From NCBI GenBank assembly GCA_937952975.1, contig CALFXX010000073.1, positions 1 to 64,000 on the forward strand: 64,000 nt of DNA. The letters are read 5' to 3'. The notes beneath the pieces are model-generated. The model did no database searches and was not told the DNA's origin. It saw only the letters and a list, made by a program, of their open reading frames with translations. Each line of letters starts with the position of its first letter. The first letter of the stretch is position 1. Below are positions 1 through 8,001 of this stretch, piece by piece. This stretch comes from an uncultured Alcaligenaceae bacterium (GTDB lineage: Bacteria > Pseudomonadota > Gammaproteobacteria > Burkholderiales > Burkholderiaceae_B). Both the position numbers and the translations under genes were made by a program.

Positions 1-27
1 TTTCCCTACACGACGCTCTTCCGATCT
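1..27. other. Illumina adapter remnant at contig end
   Basis: The first 27 bases match the 3' end of the standard Illumina TruSeq read-1 adapter, ending in GCTCTTCCGATCT. This is not genomic sequence. It is untrimmed library adapter at the end of an assembled contig, and genomic sequence starts at base 28 in the middle of a gene. Confidence 0.97.
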
Positions 28-637
28 CGCCACCCAGATATTCGCTGACAGCTAAGCGACGGTCGAGCACGTCAAGCTGGCGCTTGGTTTCCATCGAAAA
101 GCGATCAATCGCGTACTCAAACTTAGCCGGTGCATACGCGTAGAAGTGACCAAAGCCACCGCCCAAATACGGTGCACTACCCATCTGCCAGAACAACCAG
201 TTCAAGGCCTCAGTGCGTGCTGCGCCATCTTTAGGAAGAAAGGCCTGAAATTTATCGGCCAAGTGAAGCAAGATCGCGCCAGACTCAAAAACACGCACAG
301 GCTGTGCGCCACTACGGTCAAATAACGCAGGGATTTTTGAGTTTGGATTGACATCCACAAAACCCGAACCAAACTGATCACCGTCTCGGATATTGATCAA
401 CCATGCGTCGTATTCAGCGCCCTTGTGCCCAAGCGCCAACAGCTCTTCAAGCAAGATCGTGACCTTGACGCCGTTGGGTGTACCCAAGGAATAGAGCTGC
501 AAGGGGTGCTTGCCGATCGGCAATTCTTTGTCGTGCGTTGCACCGGCGATCGGACGGTTAATGCTGGCAAAAGCGCCGCCGCTGGGTTGATCCCAAGTCC
601 AAACTTTTGGGGGGACGTAATCTTTAGAATCTGACAT
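28..637 (-). CDS. yghU: YghU-type glutathione S-transferase, C-terminus missing
   Basis: This is a glutathione S-transferase family disulfide-bond oxidoreductase of the YghU type, a cytoplasmic protein that uses GSH/GSSG for thiol-disulfide exchange. The start is the ATG at 637-635 (MSDSKDYVPPKVWTWDQPSG). The visible 203 residues follow E. coli YghU closely: the N-terminal extension VWTWD, then the thioredoxin-fold segment HPLQLYSLGTPNGVKVTILLEEL, then NPNSKIPAL and VFESGAILLHLADKF, then the start of the helical domain with LGGGFGHFYAYAP. The C-terminal third is cut off by the contig end, where the adapter begins. The assignment is by motif recognition and is strong. Confidence 0.93.
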
Positions 638-787
638 GGTGTTCGTCTCGTTTTTTATGGCCGTCGCAGACAGGCTTGAAGTTGACTGAAAGGATATAGA
701 TTAACCTGTAACGCACTTCGGGTTAAGGAACCCACCCGCCATGATCGGGCTCGGCAGAGCTATGCCGCCTACGCAGCCAGTGAGCGA

Positions 788-1108
788 CTAGATGAATGCC
801 TCAAGCCCTTTATTTTTTAGAATTGACAAAAGTTTGAGCGACGGGCCGCTCGGTTTCTTTTCGCCCGCTTCCCACTTTTGTACTGTAGAGGTACTTGTGT
901 TGAGCACAATAGCAAAAACTGCTTGGCTGAGTTTTTGTTGAGTTCTCAATAATTTGATGGCTTTAGGCTCTAACGCCTTGACTTGCAAACTTCTCAGTGC
1001 GTCAAATTCAGTTAATTGTCTTTTGCTGACCACACCCAATTTTTGAAGATCAGAAAACGTTTCCGTCATTTCATCAATGATGCGACTCTTAGATTTCATC
1101 GTTGCCAT
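788..1108 (-). CDS. XRE/HigA-like antitoxin, solitary
   Basis: This 106-aa protein has a helix-turn-helix domain of the HigA/NadS antitoxin type. An N-terminal linker runs DLQKLGVVSKRQLTEFDALRS, and the HTH covers about residues 50-95 with LRTQQKLSQAVFAIVLNTSTSTVQKWEAGEKKPSG. Proteins of this class normally follow a RelE/HigB-like toxin gene, bind and neutralise the toxin, and repress their shared promoter. No intact toxin lies upstream: the 575 bp beyond the start hold only short unrelated frames. The ATG at 1106 is used, and a second in-frame ATG lies at 1097-1099. It could be an orphan antitoxin or a stand-alone regulator. Confidence 0.8.
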   Translation of the reverse strand: MATMKSKSRIIDEMTETFSDLQKLGVVSKRQLTEFDALRSLQVKALEPKAIKLLRTQQKLSQAVFAIVLNTSTSTVQKWEAGEKKPSGPSLKLLSILKNKGLEAFI

Positions 1109-1512
1109 GTATTCACTCTATCGATGATTTCTCTCTTAACAAGGCATGAATCTTTAAGACCGGTGTATCTATAAAAAATTCTGCGACAACTTGTAGGCAA
1201 GTCTGATCGGTTGATCAACGGTTTTACCAATTAGCAGGCCTACACAGCCCAGAATTAGGAATCCGATCCGGCAGCTGTGAATTTTGCAAATGAAACGGAC
1301 TCAATATTTTTGACCAGTCCGAATTTTGAGAAAGGTCTCGCGAAATATGACGATGGTCCTCACTCAGTACCGGAGCTCGATAATCTTGACGGTCCGCGGG
1401 TAGCTTTTTCTCAGTGCTTGAAGATAAGCACGTTGCCGCTGTGTCGAACTCGTATCGTCGCACATCCTGCGTAACCATCTATGTAAACAATCGTGCGCAA
1501 AAGCAGCTCCGC

Positions 1513-1540
1513 AGAAATAGCAAAGCCGCCCTAAGGCGGC
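1513..1540 (-). terminator. Rho-independent terminator
   Basis: The minus strand shows the stem GCCGCC, loop TTAG, stem GGCGGC (1525-1540), followed by a T-rich tail TTTGCTATTT. It ends the candidate small RNA that starts near 1591, and could also end transcription running on from ychF 145 bp upstream. Confidence 0.7.
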
Positions 1541-1591
1541 CTGCTGCCCAGAGAGCACTTGGTCTAACCAAGCGGTCAAAGGGTGAGTCGT
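1515..1591 (-). ncRNA. Candidate small RNA (about 77 nt)
   Basis: The 575-bp stretch 1109-1683 has no convincing protein gene. Within it the minus strand has a well-formed sigma70-type promoter (1598-1626), a predicted start near 1591, an internal hairpin CTTGGT-TAG-ACCAAG at 1558-1572, and a Rho-independent terminator at 1513-1540. This order of promoter, hairpin and terminator in about 110 bp is what an independently transcribed small RNA looks like. I recognise no family. It could instead be the processed 3' end of the ychF transcript. The rest of the stretch (1109-1512) shows nothing I can assign. Confidence 0.5.
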
Positions 1592-1597
1592 GTCTTA

Positions 1598-1626
1598 ACT
1601 GTACACCCTTCCTAAAAAATTTTCAA
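1598..1626 (-). promoter_or_regulatory. Sigma70-type promoter of the small RNA
   Basis: Read on the minus strand, the -35 is TTGAAA (1626-1621), the spacer is exactly 17 bp, and the -10 is TACAGT (1603-1598). It faces the candidate small RNA and lies between ychF's stop codon and the terminator. Confidence 0.5.
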
Positions 1627-1683
1627 ATCAGTTTTTATCAGTGCGTTGTCTGAGATCAATTGACGACTCAAGTTCCATAGCAA

Positions 1684-2775
1684 TTAGACGTTAAACAAAA
1701 AGTTCATCACATCGCCATCTTGCACGACATACTCTTTACCTTCAGCGCGCATCTTGCCGGCTTCTTTCGCGCCTTGCTCGCCCTTGTAGGTAATGAAATC
1801 TTCATACGCAATTGTTTGCGCGCGAATGAAGCCGCGTTCAAAGTCAGTGTGAATCACACCAGCAGCTTGTGGGCCGGTGGCACCGATCGGTACTGTCCAA
1901 GCGCGTACTTCTTTCACGCCGGCGGTGAAATAAGTTTGCAACCCTAACAAGGTGAAGGCACCGCGAATCAGGCGGTTTAAGCCGGGCTCTTGCATGCCCA
2001 TGTCTTCAAGAAACACGGCCTTATCTTCATCAGGCAGTTCTGCAATTTCAGATTCGATCGCGGCGCAAATTGCCACGACCGGTGCTTTGCGCGCGGTGGC
2101 GTATTCGGTGAGGCGATCAAGCATTGGATTATTTGTGAAGCCCTGATCACTGACGTTGCCCACATACATTGCAGGCTTGGCGGTGATAAAGCACAAAGGC
2201 GCAATCAAAGCCATGTCTTCGTCTGATAAACCAAGCGCTCTGATGGGCTGAGCATCGTTCAATTGCTTGATGACTACTTCAAGAATCGCGACAACTTTTT
2301 GCGCGTCTTTATCGCCCGAGCGTGCGGTTTTTTGATGGCGATGCAAGGCTTTTTCAGCGGTTTGCATGTCGGCCAAGGCAAGTTCGGTTTCAATCACTTG
2401 AATATCAGAGATTGGATCGACACGGCCCGCAACGTGGATGACGTTGTCGTCTTCAAAACAACGCACCACGTTGATGATGGCGTTGGTTTCGCGGATATGT
2501 GACAAAAACTGGTTACCCAAGCCTTCGCCTTGGCTCGCGCCAGCGACCAAGCCTGCGATATCCACAAATTCAACCGTGGCGTGCAAGATGCGTTCGGGGT
2601 TGACGATTTCGGCCAGTTTGCCCAAACGCGCGTCGGGCACTTCGACCACGCCTACGTTAGGCTCGATGGTGCAAAACGGATAGTTTTCGGCGGCGATGCC
2701 TGCCTTGGTGAGGGCATTAAAAAGGGTTGATTTGCCGACGTTGGGCAAACCAACGATGCCACATTGCAGAGCCAT
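1684..2775 (-). CDS. ychF: Ribosome-binding ATPase YchF
   Basis: This 363-aa Obg-family P-loop protein is the universally conserved YchF/OLA1. It hydrolyses ATP rather than GTP and associates with ribosomes, with a role in translation and oxidative-stress control. The Walker A GLPNVGKST lies at residues 8-16, Walker B-like DIAGLVAGASQGEGLGNQFL is near residue 70, and a C-terminal TGS domain includes TYFTAGVKEVRAWTV. The length is normal for the family. In many beta- and gammaproteobacteria it sits next to pth, and here pth is about 2.6 kb away, with an acyl-CoA synthetase and a CPBP protease gene between. It is transcribed divergently from the synthetase gene. Confidence 0.97.
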   Translation of the reverse strand: MALQCGIVGLPNVGKSTLFNALTKAGIAAENYPFCTIEPNVGVVEVPDARLGKLAEIVNPERILHATVEFVDIAGLVAGASQGEGLGNQFLSHIRETNAIINVVRCFEDDNVIHVAGRVDPISDIQVIETELALADMQTAEKALHRHQKTARSGDKDAQKVVAILEVVIKQLNDAQPIRALGLSDEDMALIAPLCFITAKPAMYVGNVSDQGFTNNPMLDRLTEYATARKAPVVAICAAIESEIAELPDEDKAVFLEDMGMQEPGLNRLIRGAFTLLGLQTYFTAGVKEVRAWTVPIGATGPQAAGVIHTDFERGFIRAQTIAYEDFITYKGEQGAKEAGKMRAEGKEYVVQDGDVMNFLFNV

Positions 2776-2924
2776 GAGAAGAATCCCGAAAATCTAGTAA
2801 GTGAAGACTGCTTATAGAATGTGAGTTTAACCGCTCTAGCCTAGGGTGTTGTTGGCACAGCTGTCCCTGTAAAGCCTGCCCTAGCCACAGTGCGGCCTCA
2901 ACGTATTCTTTCGCCCTCTTTCTG

Positions 2925-4544
2925 ATGACACTCACTGACCTGTTAGCCCAGCCGAACGGCTCTCTGCCCGAATGTCTGAGCGCCGCGGCGCACCTCCGCC
3001 CCGAGCACCCTGCGCTGATCTTAAACGGGGTCACGCTGAACTATCGCGAGTTTGACCAGTTGGTGTCGCGTGTCGCTGCAAGCCTGCAGCGCGACGGCGT
3101 GCAACCGGGGGATGTGATCGCTGCCTGCGCCGGCACTTCACTTGAATATGTTGCCTTGTATGTTGGCGTGCTGCGTGCCGGAGGCGTCATGACGCCTCTG
3201 CCGCCTTCGGCAACCGCTCAGAATCTGACCGGGATGCTCGCCAACTCGGGCGCACAATGGCTGTTTCTCGATCAACCAGTCGCCAGGGCCTGGGATCTTG
3301 AGGGTTTTATGCCTGCGGTCAACGCCGGCCGCGCGCCCGTTGCCCTTAAAAAGGTCTGGTTTGATCTAACAACAGGCGCCGACAGTGGGACGCAGCGCAT
3401 TGAGACGCAGTGCGGTTGGACGCAGTGGTTAGGTGCAGAGACTAGTCCGACGCCTGTCGCCAACGACCCCGATCGGGCTTTCAATCTGATTTACTCGTCG
3501 GGCACGACGGGTGTGCCCAAGGGCATCGTGCAGCCCTGTTCAATGCGTTGGTCGCAAACCCAGCGCGCTGCAGCCAGCGGCATCGGCTTTACATCGGTCT
3601 TGCTGCTCTCTACCCCTCTTTACTCAAATACAACGCTGGTCCCTCTTTTGCCGGGTCTGGCACTCGGTGCCACAGCGGTTCTGATGAGCAAGTTCGATAC
3701 GCGCCAATATCTTGCCCTGGCCGCGCGCCACCACGCCACGCACACCGTGATGGTGCCGGTGCAGTATCAGCGTTTGCTAGACGACGCGACCTTTGATGAG
3801 CATGATTTATCTTCACTGCGCATCAAGGGCTCAACCAGCGCCCCCTTTAGTGCCGCGCTCAAGGCCGAGGTCTTGCGGCGTTGGCCCGGTGAGCTCAATG
3901 ACGTGTATGGCATGACCGAAGGCGGGGTGCGCTGCGAACTGAAAGCGCATCTGCACCCAAACAAACTGCACACAATCGGCCAGCCGTCTGCCGGTCATGA
4001 GATTCGCATGATTGACGACCACGGCATTGAGCTTGAGCGCGGCCAGACTGGCGAAATCGTTGGACACTCGGCCGTGATGATGAAGGGCTATCACGGCTTA
4101 CCTGAAAAAACTCGCGAGATTGAATGGTTTGATTCAACCGGAAAACGCTTTATCCGCACCGGTGATATTGGTCGCTTTGATGAAGATGGTTTTGTGATTT
4201 TGTCGGACCGAAAAAAAGATATGGTGATTTCGGGTGGCTTTAATATCTATCCAAGCGATCTTGAAGCAGAGCTTGAAAAACACCCTGAAGTAGCCGAAGC
4301 TGCCGTGGTGGGCGTGCCCTCACGCGCCTGGGGCGAAACCCCCGTGGGTTACGTTGTGCTGCGCCCAAACGCAACCGTTACCAATGAGGCGCTACTCGCT
4401 TGGGTGAATGCGCGTTTAGGCAAAACGCAGCGCTTGGCCGACCTGCTGTTGATTGCAGACTTACCTCGCAATGAAATTGGCAAAACACTGAAGCGACAGT
4501 TGCGCGAGCAGTATTTAGAAAAGCAGCAATCACCAGCGGTCTAA
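2925..4544 (+). CDS. AMP-forming acyl-CoA synthetase family protein
   Basis: This 539-aa class I adenylate-forming enzyme would activate a carboxylic acid to an acyl-AMP and then to an acyl-CoA thioester in the cytoplasm. The P-loop YSSGTTGVPKG is near residue 189, the A5 motif YGMTEGG near 327, the A7 motif TGDIGRFDEDG near 412, the hinge RKKDMVISGGFNIYPSD near 430, and the catalytic lysine motif GKTLKR near 519. All core motifs are intact. The substrate (fatty, aromatic or other acid) cannot be read from the sequence. It is a single gene, divergent from ychF with about 150 bp between, and does not overlap neighbours. Confidence 0.88.
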   Translation: MTLTDLLAQPNGSLPECLSAAAHLRPEHPALILNGVTLNYREFDQLVSRVAASLQRDGVQPGDVIAACAGTSLEYVALYVGVLRAGGVMTPLPPSATAQNLTGMLANSGAQWLFLDQPVARAWDLEGFMPAVNAGRAPVALKKVWFDLTTGADSGTQRIETQCGWTQWLGAETSPTPVANDPDRAFNLIYSSGTTGVPKGIVQPCSMRWSQTQRAAASGIGFTSVLLLSTPLYSNTTLVPLLPGLALGATAVLMSKFDTRQYLALAARHHATHTVMVPVQYQRLLDDATFDEHDLSSLRIKGSTSAPFSAALKAEVLRRWPGELNDVYGMTEGGVRCELKAHLHPNKLHTIGQPSAGHEIRMIDDHGIELERGQTGEIVGHSAVMMKGYHGLPEKTREIEWFDSTGKRFIRTGDIGRFDEDGFVILSDRKKDMVISGGFNIYPSDLEAELEKHPEVAEAAVVGVPSRAWGETPVGYVVLRPNATVTNEALLAWVNARLGKTQRLADLLLIADLPRNEIGKTLKRQLREQYLEKQQSPAV

Positions 4545-4625
4545 CGCTCGTTCGCATTAACAGTATGTGCAAGGGTCTAAGTAGTTAGCGGTTACAGGCA
4601 TTCGCCGCCGGTCGCTTTACAAATT

Positions 4626-5366
4626 TCAGTCGCCCAACAACTGCAAAGCCACCCAAGCCACACTTAAGGGGCCTGCATTAAAAATTCCGTGCAACAGCAT
4701 GGCGGCACCAACGCCGCGTTGCACGCGAATCCAACTCAACACCAACCCGGTCACCCATTGTGGGGCTACCAACACTACCATCATCCACCAGGCCATCTCA
4801 TCAAAGACAAAGTTTTTGATATGAAGTGCAGCAAAGGCCAAGACCGACAGATGCACGACCCAAGGAAACACAGAGCAATAACGGCTTAGCCACTTATACC
4901 CGTTGGCGCTAGGCGCACGAGTGTGCGCACTGAACCACCAAACACTCAACACAGTCAGCGCCAACAAACTGCTTGCCCACCAGGCCAGGCCATTGAGCAA
5001 AACGATTGTCATCAGCGGCACCAAACCAAGCACCATCACGGGCCGTCGCAAACCGAATCGAAAAAGCATTTCTTCGACAAGCGGCGCCCATAAAATGGCT
5101 TGCAACCACGGCAGATCGTTCACGTTGATACGATGCGTGGCGCCACTGAGCTCAAACACCGCCAAGACCAAGGGGCCGAGCAGCAAAATATTCAATATCC
5201 AAAGCGTGACAGCCCACGCAAGCAAGCGTGGCAAGCGTATCTCGGGCCACCAATCGCCAAGCCAACCCGTTACAGTCAAGCTGCGCGACACACGCCGCAC
5301 AAGACTCGGCCGCCGAGTAAATGCCAGAAACTGTCTGAACTCGTTGCGAAACCGCTGCGTGGTCAT
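4626..5366 (-). CDS. CPBP-family intramembrane metalloprotease
   Basis: This 246-aa inner-membrane protein has several hydrophobic segments and the Abi/CPBP (CAAX-protease-like) signature. The EExxxR motif (VEEMLFRFG) is near residue 97, a conserved histidine lies in ALHIKNF near 183, and a second conserved motif is LLHGIFN near 225. Family members are membrane-embedded glutamic-type or metal-dependent proteases, and the target here is unknown. The start chosen is the ATG at 5366, which overlaps the pth stop codon as ATGA. A longer in-frame start at 5456 would run deep into pth and is unlikely. The overlap suggests co-translation with pth. Confidence 0.8.
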   Translation of the reverse strand: MTTQRFRNEFRQFLAFTRRPSLVRRVSRSLTVTGWLGDWWPEIRLPRLLAWAVTLWILNILLLGPLVLAVFELSGATHRINVNDLPWLQAILWAPLVEEMLFRFGLRRPVMVLGLVPLMTIVLLNGLAWWASSLLALTVLSVWWFSAHTRAPSANGYKWLSRYCSVFPWVVHLSVLAFAALHIKNFVFDEMAWWMMVVLVAPQWVTGLVLSWIRVQRGVGAAMLLHGIFNAGPLSVAWVALQLLGD

Positions 5367-5959
5367 GCAGGGTTGTCGCGGTGCAACTGCGCAGTTGCCT
5401 TGGCAAACTCGCCAGCTAAAAACAAAGGTATCACCGCGCGACATCGCGTCACGCAATCATCAATCGCAGTTTGATCTTCGCGACGAGGCGCATGCAGCAC
5501 AAAGTCAGCAACCTCTTGAGCCAGCGATAACGTACGTGGATGCCCAATACCGATTCGCAGGCGCCAAAAATTAGGGCTACCCAACACCGCTTCGATATTA
5601 CGCAAGCCGTTGTGGCCGGCATGACCACCGCCTTGCTTGACCTTCACCTGACCAGGAAGCAAATCAAGCTCGTCATGCAACACCAGGACGTTTTCGGGTT
5701 GCAATTTATAGAAGCGAAGAAGCGCCCCAACACATTGCCCAGAACGATTCATAAACGTTTGCGGCTTGGCTAAAAAAACCTGGTCATTAGCAACTCGCGC
5801 TTTTGCCACCATGCCAAAAAATGTTTTTTCGTGCGTAAAACTTGTTTTTAAGTCGCTCGCAATTTCATCGACGAGCCAAAAGCCGGCATTGTGGCGAGTC
5901 TTGACATATTCGTTACCCGGGTTACCCAGGCCAACAATCAATTTAATAGGTGCGGTCAT
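5363..5959 (-). CDS. pth: Peptidyl-tRNA hydrolase
   Basis: This enzyme cleaves the ester bond of peptidyl-tRNAs released from stalled ribosomes, recycling tRNA. The 198-aa product starts MTAPIKLIVGLGNPGNEY (ATG at 5959) and has the catalytic histidine segment TRHNAGFWLVDEIA, the NRSGQ motif (FMNRSGQCVGALLRFYK), VLHDELDLLPG and KQGGGHAGHNGLRN. An upstream in-frame ATG at 5986 would add nine unconserved residues. It is followed by the CPBP gene with a 4-nt overlap and lies downstream of rplY, a common arrangement in proteobacteria (prs-rplY-pth). Confidence 0.97.
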   Translation of the reverse strand: MTAPIKLIVGLGNPGNEYVKTRHNAGFWLVDEIASDLKTSFTHEKTFFGMVAKARVANDQVFLAKPQTFMNRSGQCVGALLRFYKLQPENVLVLHDELDLLPGQVKVKQGGGHAGHNGLRNIEAVLGSPNFWRLRIGIGHPRTLSLAQEVADFVLHAPRREDQTAIDDCVTRCRAVIPLFLAGEFAKATAQLHRDNPA

Positions 5960-6027
5960 GCCTGCATTAGAAAGCAAAAAGCCCACCCTTGCAAAGCAGA
6001 GGTGGACTTAGATACAGACATTACTAC

Positions 6028-6066
6028 GAGACTTTACTGAGAGACTTCACTGCGAGGCTTTACTGC
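6028..6066. repeat. Three tandem 13-bp repeats
   Basis: Three adjacent 13-mers with the pattern GAG(A/G)CTT(T/C)ACTG(A/C) lie between rplY and pth: 6028-6040, 6041-6053 and 6054-6066. Copies differ at one to three positions. The spacer also contains an imperfect stem AGCCTAAGCC / GGCTAAGGCT (about 6080-6108) just after the rplY stop codon. Confidence 0.85.
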
Positions 6067-6121
6067 GGCCTAGCGACCAGCCTAAGCCAACTTGCGCGGC
6101 TAAGGCTAATCGTTCAATCAA

Positions 6122-6730
6122 TTAGGCAGCAGGTGCAGCTTTGGCTTCGTCGCCGTCGTCGCTAGAACCGCCCTTCACGATTGCAGTCGCCAAAACGGGG
6201 TTCGCATCGCCGCGATGGGCAACGTACGAAACGCCTTTAGGCATTGCAATGTCGGCCAAGTGAATCGATGCACCGCCCACCAAGGTAGACAGGTCAACTT
6301 CGATAAACTGTGGCAGGTCGGCTGGCAAGCAGCTGATTTCGATTTCTGTGAACAGATGCGAAATGATCGCAGCGCTAAGCTTAACGGCTGGCGAAATCTC
6401 GGCGTTAGTGAAGTGCAAAGGCACTTTGGTATGCAGCTTTTGGCTAGCGTCAACGCGTTGAAAGTCAACGTGCATCACGATTTGCTTGTAGGGATGCCAT
6501 TGCACTGAGCGCAACAACACTTGCTGGCTTTTGCCATCAAGCTGCATGTCAAGAATTGATGAATGAAATAATTCTTTGCGCAGGGCGTGAAAAATTTCGT
6601 TGTGATCGAGTTCGATATTAACGGGCTGCTCTTTACCACCGTAAACGATGGCTGGAACGCGACTCGCATGGCGCAGGCGGCGGCTCGCACTCGATCCCTG
6701 TACGCTTCGTAAGGTTGCATTAAATTGCAT
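6122..6730 (-). CDS. rplY: 50S ribosomal protein L25 (Ctc long form)
   Basis: L25 binds 5S rRNA in the large ribosomal subunit. This 202-aa form has the N-terminal L25 domain (MQFNATLRSVQGSSASRRLR, VPAIVYGG) followed by the C-terminal TL5/CTC beta domain (SLADLPQF-like, STLVGGASIHLADI). It ends in an acidic, alanine-rich tail typical of betaproteobacteria. The ATG at 6730 is chosen because a clear GGAG lies about 8 bp upstream on the minus strand. The frame remains open to 6823 but that extension has no family similarity. It is downstream of prs, 124 bp away. Confidence 0.95.
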   Translation of the reverse strand: MQFNATLRSVQGSSASRRLRHASRVPAIVYGGKEQPVNIELDHNEIFHALRKELFHSSILDMQLDGKSQQVLLRSVQWHPYKQIVMHVDFQRVDASQKLHTKVPLHFTNAEISPAVKLSAAIISHLFTEIEISCLPADLPQFIEVDLSTLVGGASIHLADIAMPKGVSYVAHRGDANPVLATAIVKGGSSDDGDEAKAAPAA

Positions 6731-6854
6731 GAAAAACTCCAAGTTGGGTGAAAAACACCCGGTTAAAACACTGCCCGACATCGAACAGCGATTTTGCACA
6801 CCACCGCGACCAGTGGCCTGCAAATTTTTTAATCCAGCCTAAACCAGATTGAAT

Positions 6855-7805
6855 TTAGTCAACAAACAGCGAACTGACAGATTCGGCGTTTGAGATACGT
6901 AAGATTGTCTCGCCCAGCAGTGCCGCACACGAGAGTTGGCGGATTTTGCTGCATGCCTGCGCCTGCTCAGAAAGTGGGATCGTGTCAGTCACGACCAACT
7001 CAGTCAGTTCAGAGTCTTGGATACGTTCGACTGCGCTACCCGACAACACCGCGTGTGTACAGTACGCGTACACCCCGCCTGCGCCACGCTCTTTGAGCGC
7101 TTGTGCAGCTTTGCAAAGCGTGCCGGCAGTATCAACCATGTCATCCATGATTAAGCAGGTGCGCCCATCCACTTCGCCGATGATATTCATCACTTCAGAG
7201 ACGTTAGCTTTAGGACGGCGCTTATCAATGATCGCCAGGTCGGCTTCAAGCTGTTTGGCCAAGGCACGCGCACGCACAACACCGCCAATATCCGGTGAAA
7301 CCACCACCAGGTTTGTCAAATTACGTCGCCAGATATCGCCCAGCAAAATTGGCCCAGCGTAAATGTTATCAACTGGAATATCAAAAAAACCTTGAATCTG
7401 ATCGGCGTGAAGATCCATCGTTAAAACGCGATCGACACCGGCAACCTGCAGCATGTTAGCCACAACTTTGGCCGAGATCGCTACGCGAGCAGAACGCGGA
7501 CGGCGATCTTGGCGGCCATAACCAAAATATGGGATTGCCGCAGTGATACGGCCGGCCGAGGCACGACGCAAAGCGTCAACCATGACCATGATTTCCATCA
7601 AATTATCGTTGGTGGGTGCACAGGTGGGCTGAACGACGAAAACGTCTTTACCACGAACGTTTTCGTTGATCTCGACCATCACTTCGCCGTCTGAAAAACG
7701 CCCGACAGACATTTTGCCCATCGACATATCGAGGTGGTTCACCACGTCGACGGCCAGCCGTGTGTTGGCTGTGCCCGTAAAAATCATAAAACTATCGTTG
7801 GCCAT
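6855..7805 (-). CDS. prs: Ribose-phosphate pyrophosphokinase
   Basis: This enzyme makes 5-phosphoribosyl-1-pyrophosphate from ribose-5-phosphate and ATP, feeding purine, pyrimidine, histidine, tryptophan and NAD synthesis. It has 316 aa, the usual length. Visible motifs are the N-terminal GTANTRLA, the FSDGEVMVEI segment, the catalytic flexible loop around YFGYGRQDRRPRSARVAISAK, the DLHADQIQGFFDIPVDN motif, and the PRPP-binding loop DDMVDTAGTL. It lies between tRNA-Gln (upstream) and rplY (downstream), all on the minus strand, the classical ispE-tRNA-prs-rplY-pth order. Confidence 0.98.
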   Translation of the reverse strand: MANDSFMIFTGTANTRLAVDVVNHLDMSMGKMSVGRFSDGEVMVEINENVRGKDVFVVQPTCAPTNDNLMEIMVMVDALRRASAGRITAAIPYFGYGRQDRRPRSARVAISAKVVANMLQVAGVDRVLTMDLHADQIQGFFDIPVDNIYAGPILLGDIWRRNLTNLVVVSPDIGGVVRARALAKQLEADLAIIDKRRPKANVSEVMNIIGEVDGRTCLIMDDMVDTAGTLCKAAQALKERGAGGVYAYCTHAVLSGSAVERIQDSELTELVVTDTIPLSEQAQACSKIRQLSCAALLGETILRISNAESVSSLFVD

Positions 7806-7926
7806 GGTTTAGGCAGTCACAGACAGTGAGTCAAGCAAACAGAAAGCAAAAAAGCTGTTGAACGTGAGCCTGGCATTGAAATGGCGAATCCGACGGCAAA
7901 CAAGTTCAACAGCTAAACGTTTGGGG

Positions 7927-8000
7927 CTGGGGAGGAAGGATTCGAACCTTCGCATGCCGGAATCAAAATCCGGTGCCTTAACCAGCTTGGCGACTCCCCA
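7927..8000 (-). tRNA. tRNA-Gln (anticodon TTG)
   Basis: The minus strand folds as a cloverleaf: acceptor TGGGGAG pairing with CTCCCCA, anticodon stem CCGGA/TCCGG around the loop TTTTGAT (anticodon TTG), and a T-arm with GTTCGAATC. The discriminator is G and CCA is not encoded. It sits between ispE and prs. Confidence 0.96.
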
Positions 8001-8001
8001 A

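Noticed and set aside
4903..5574. Long plus-strand frame (223 codons) opposite the CPBP protease and pth genes
   Set aside because: It is antisense to two clearly recognised overlapping genes and has no family similarity; it is a shadow of their codon bias.
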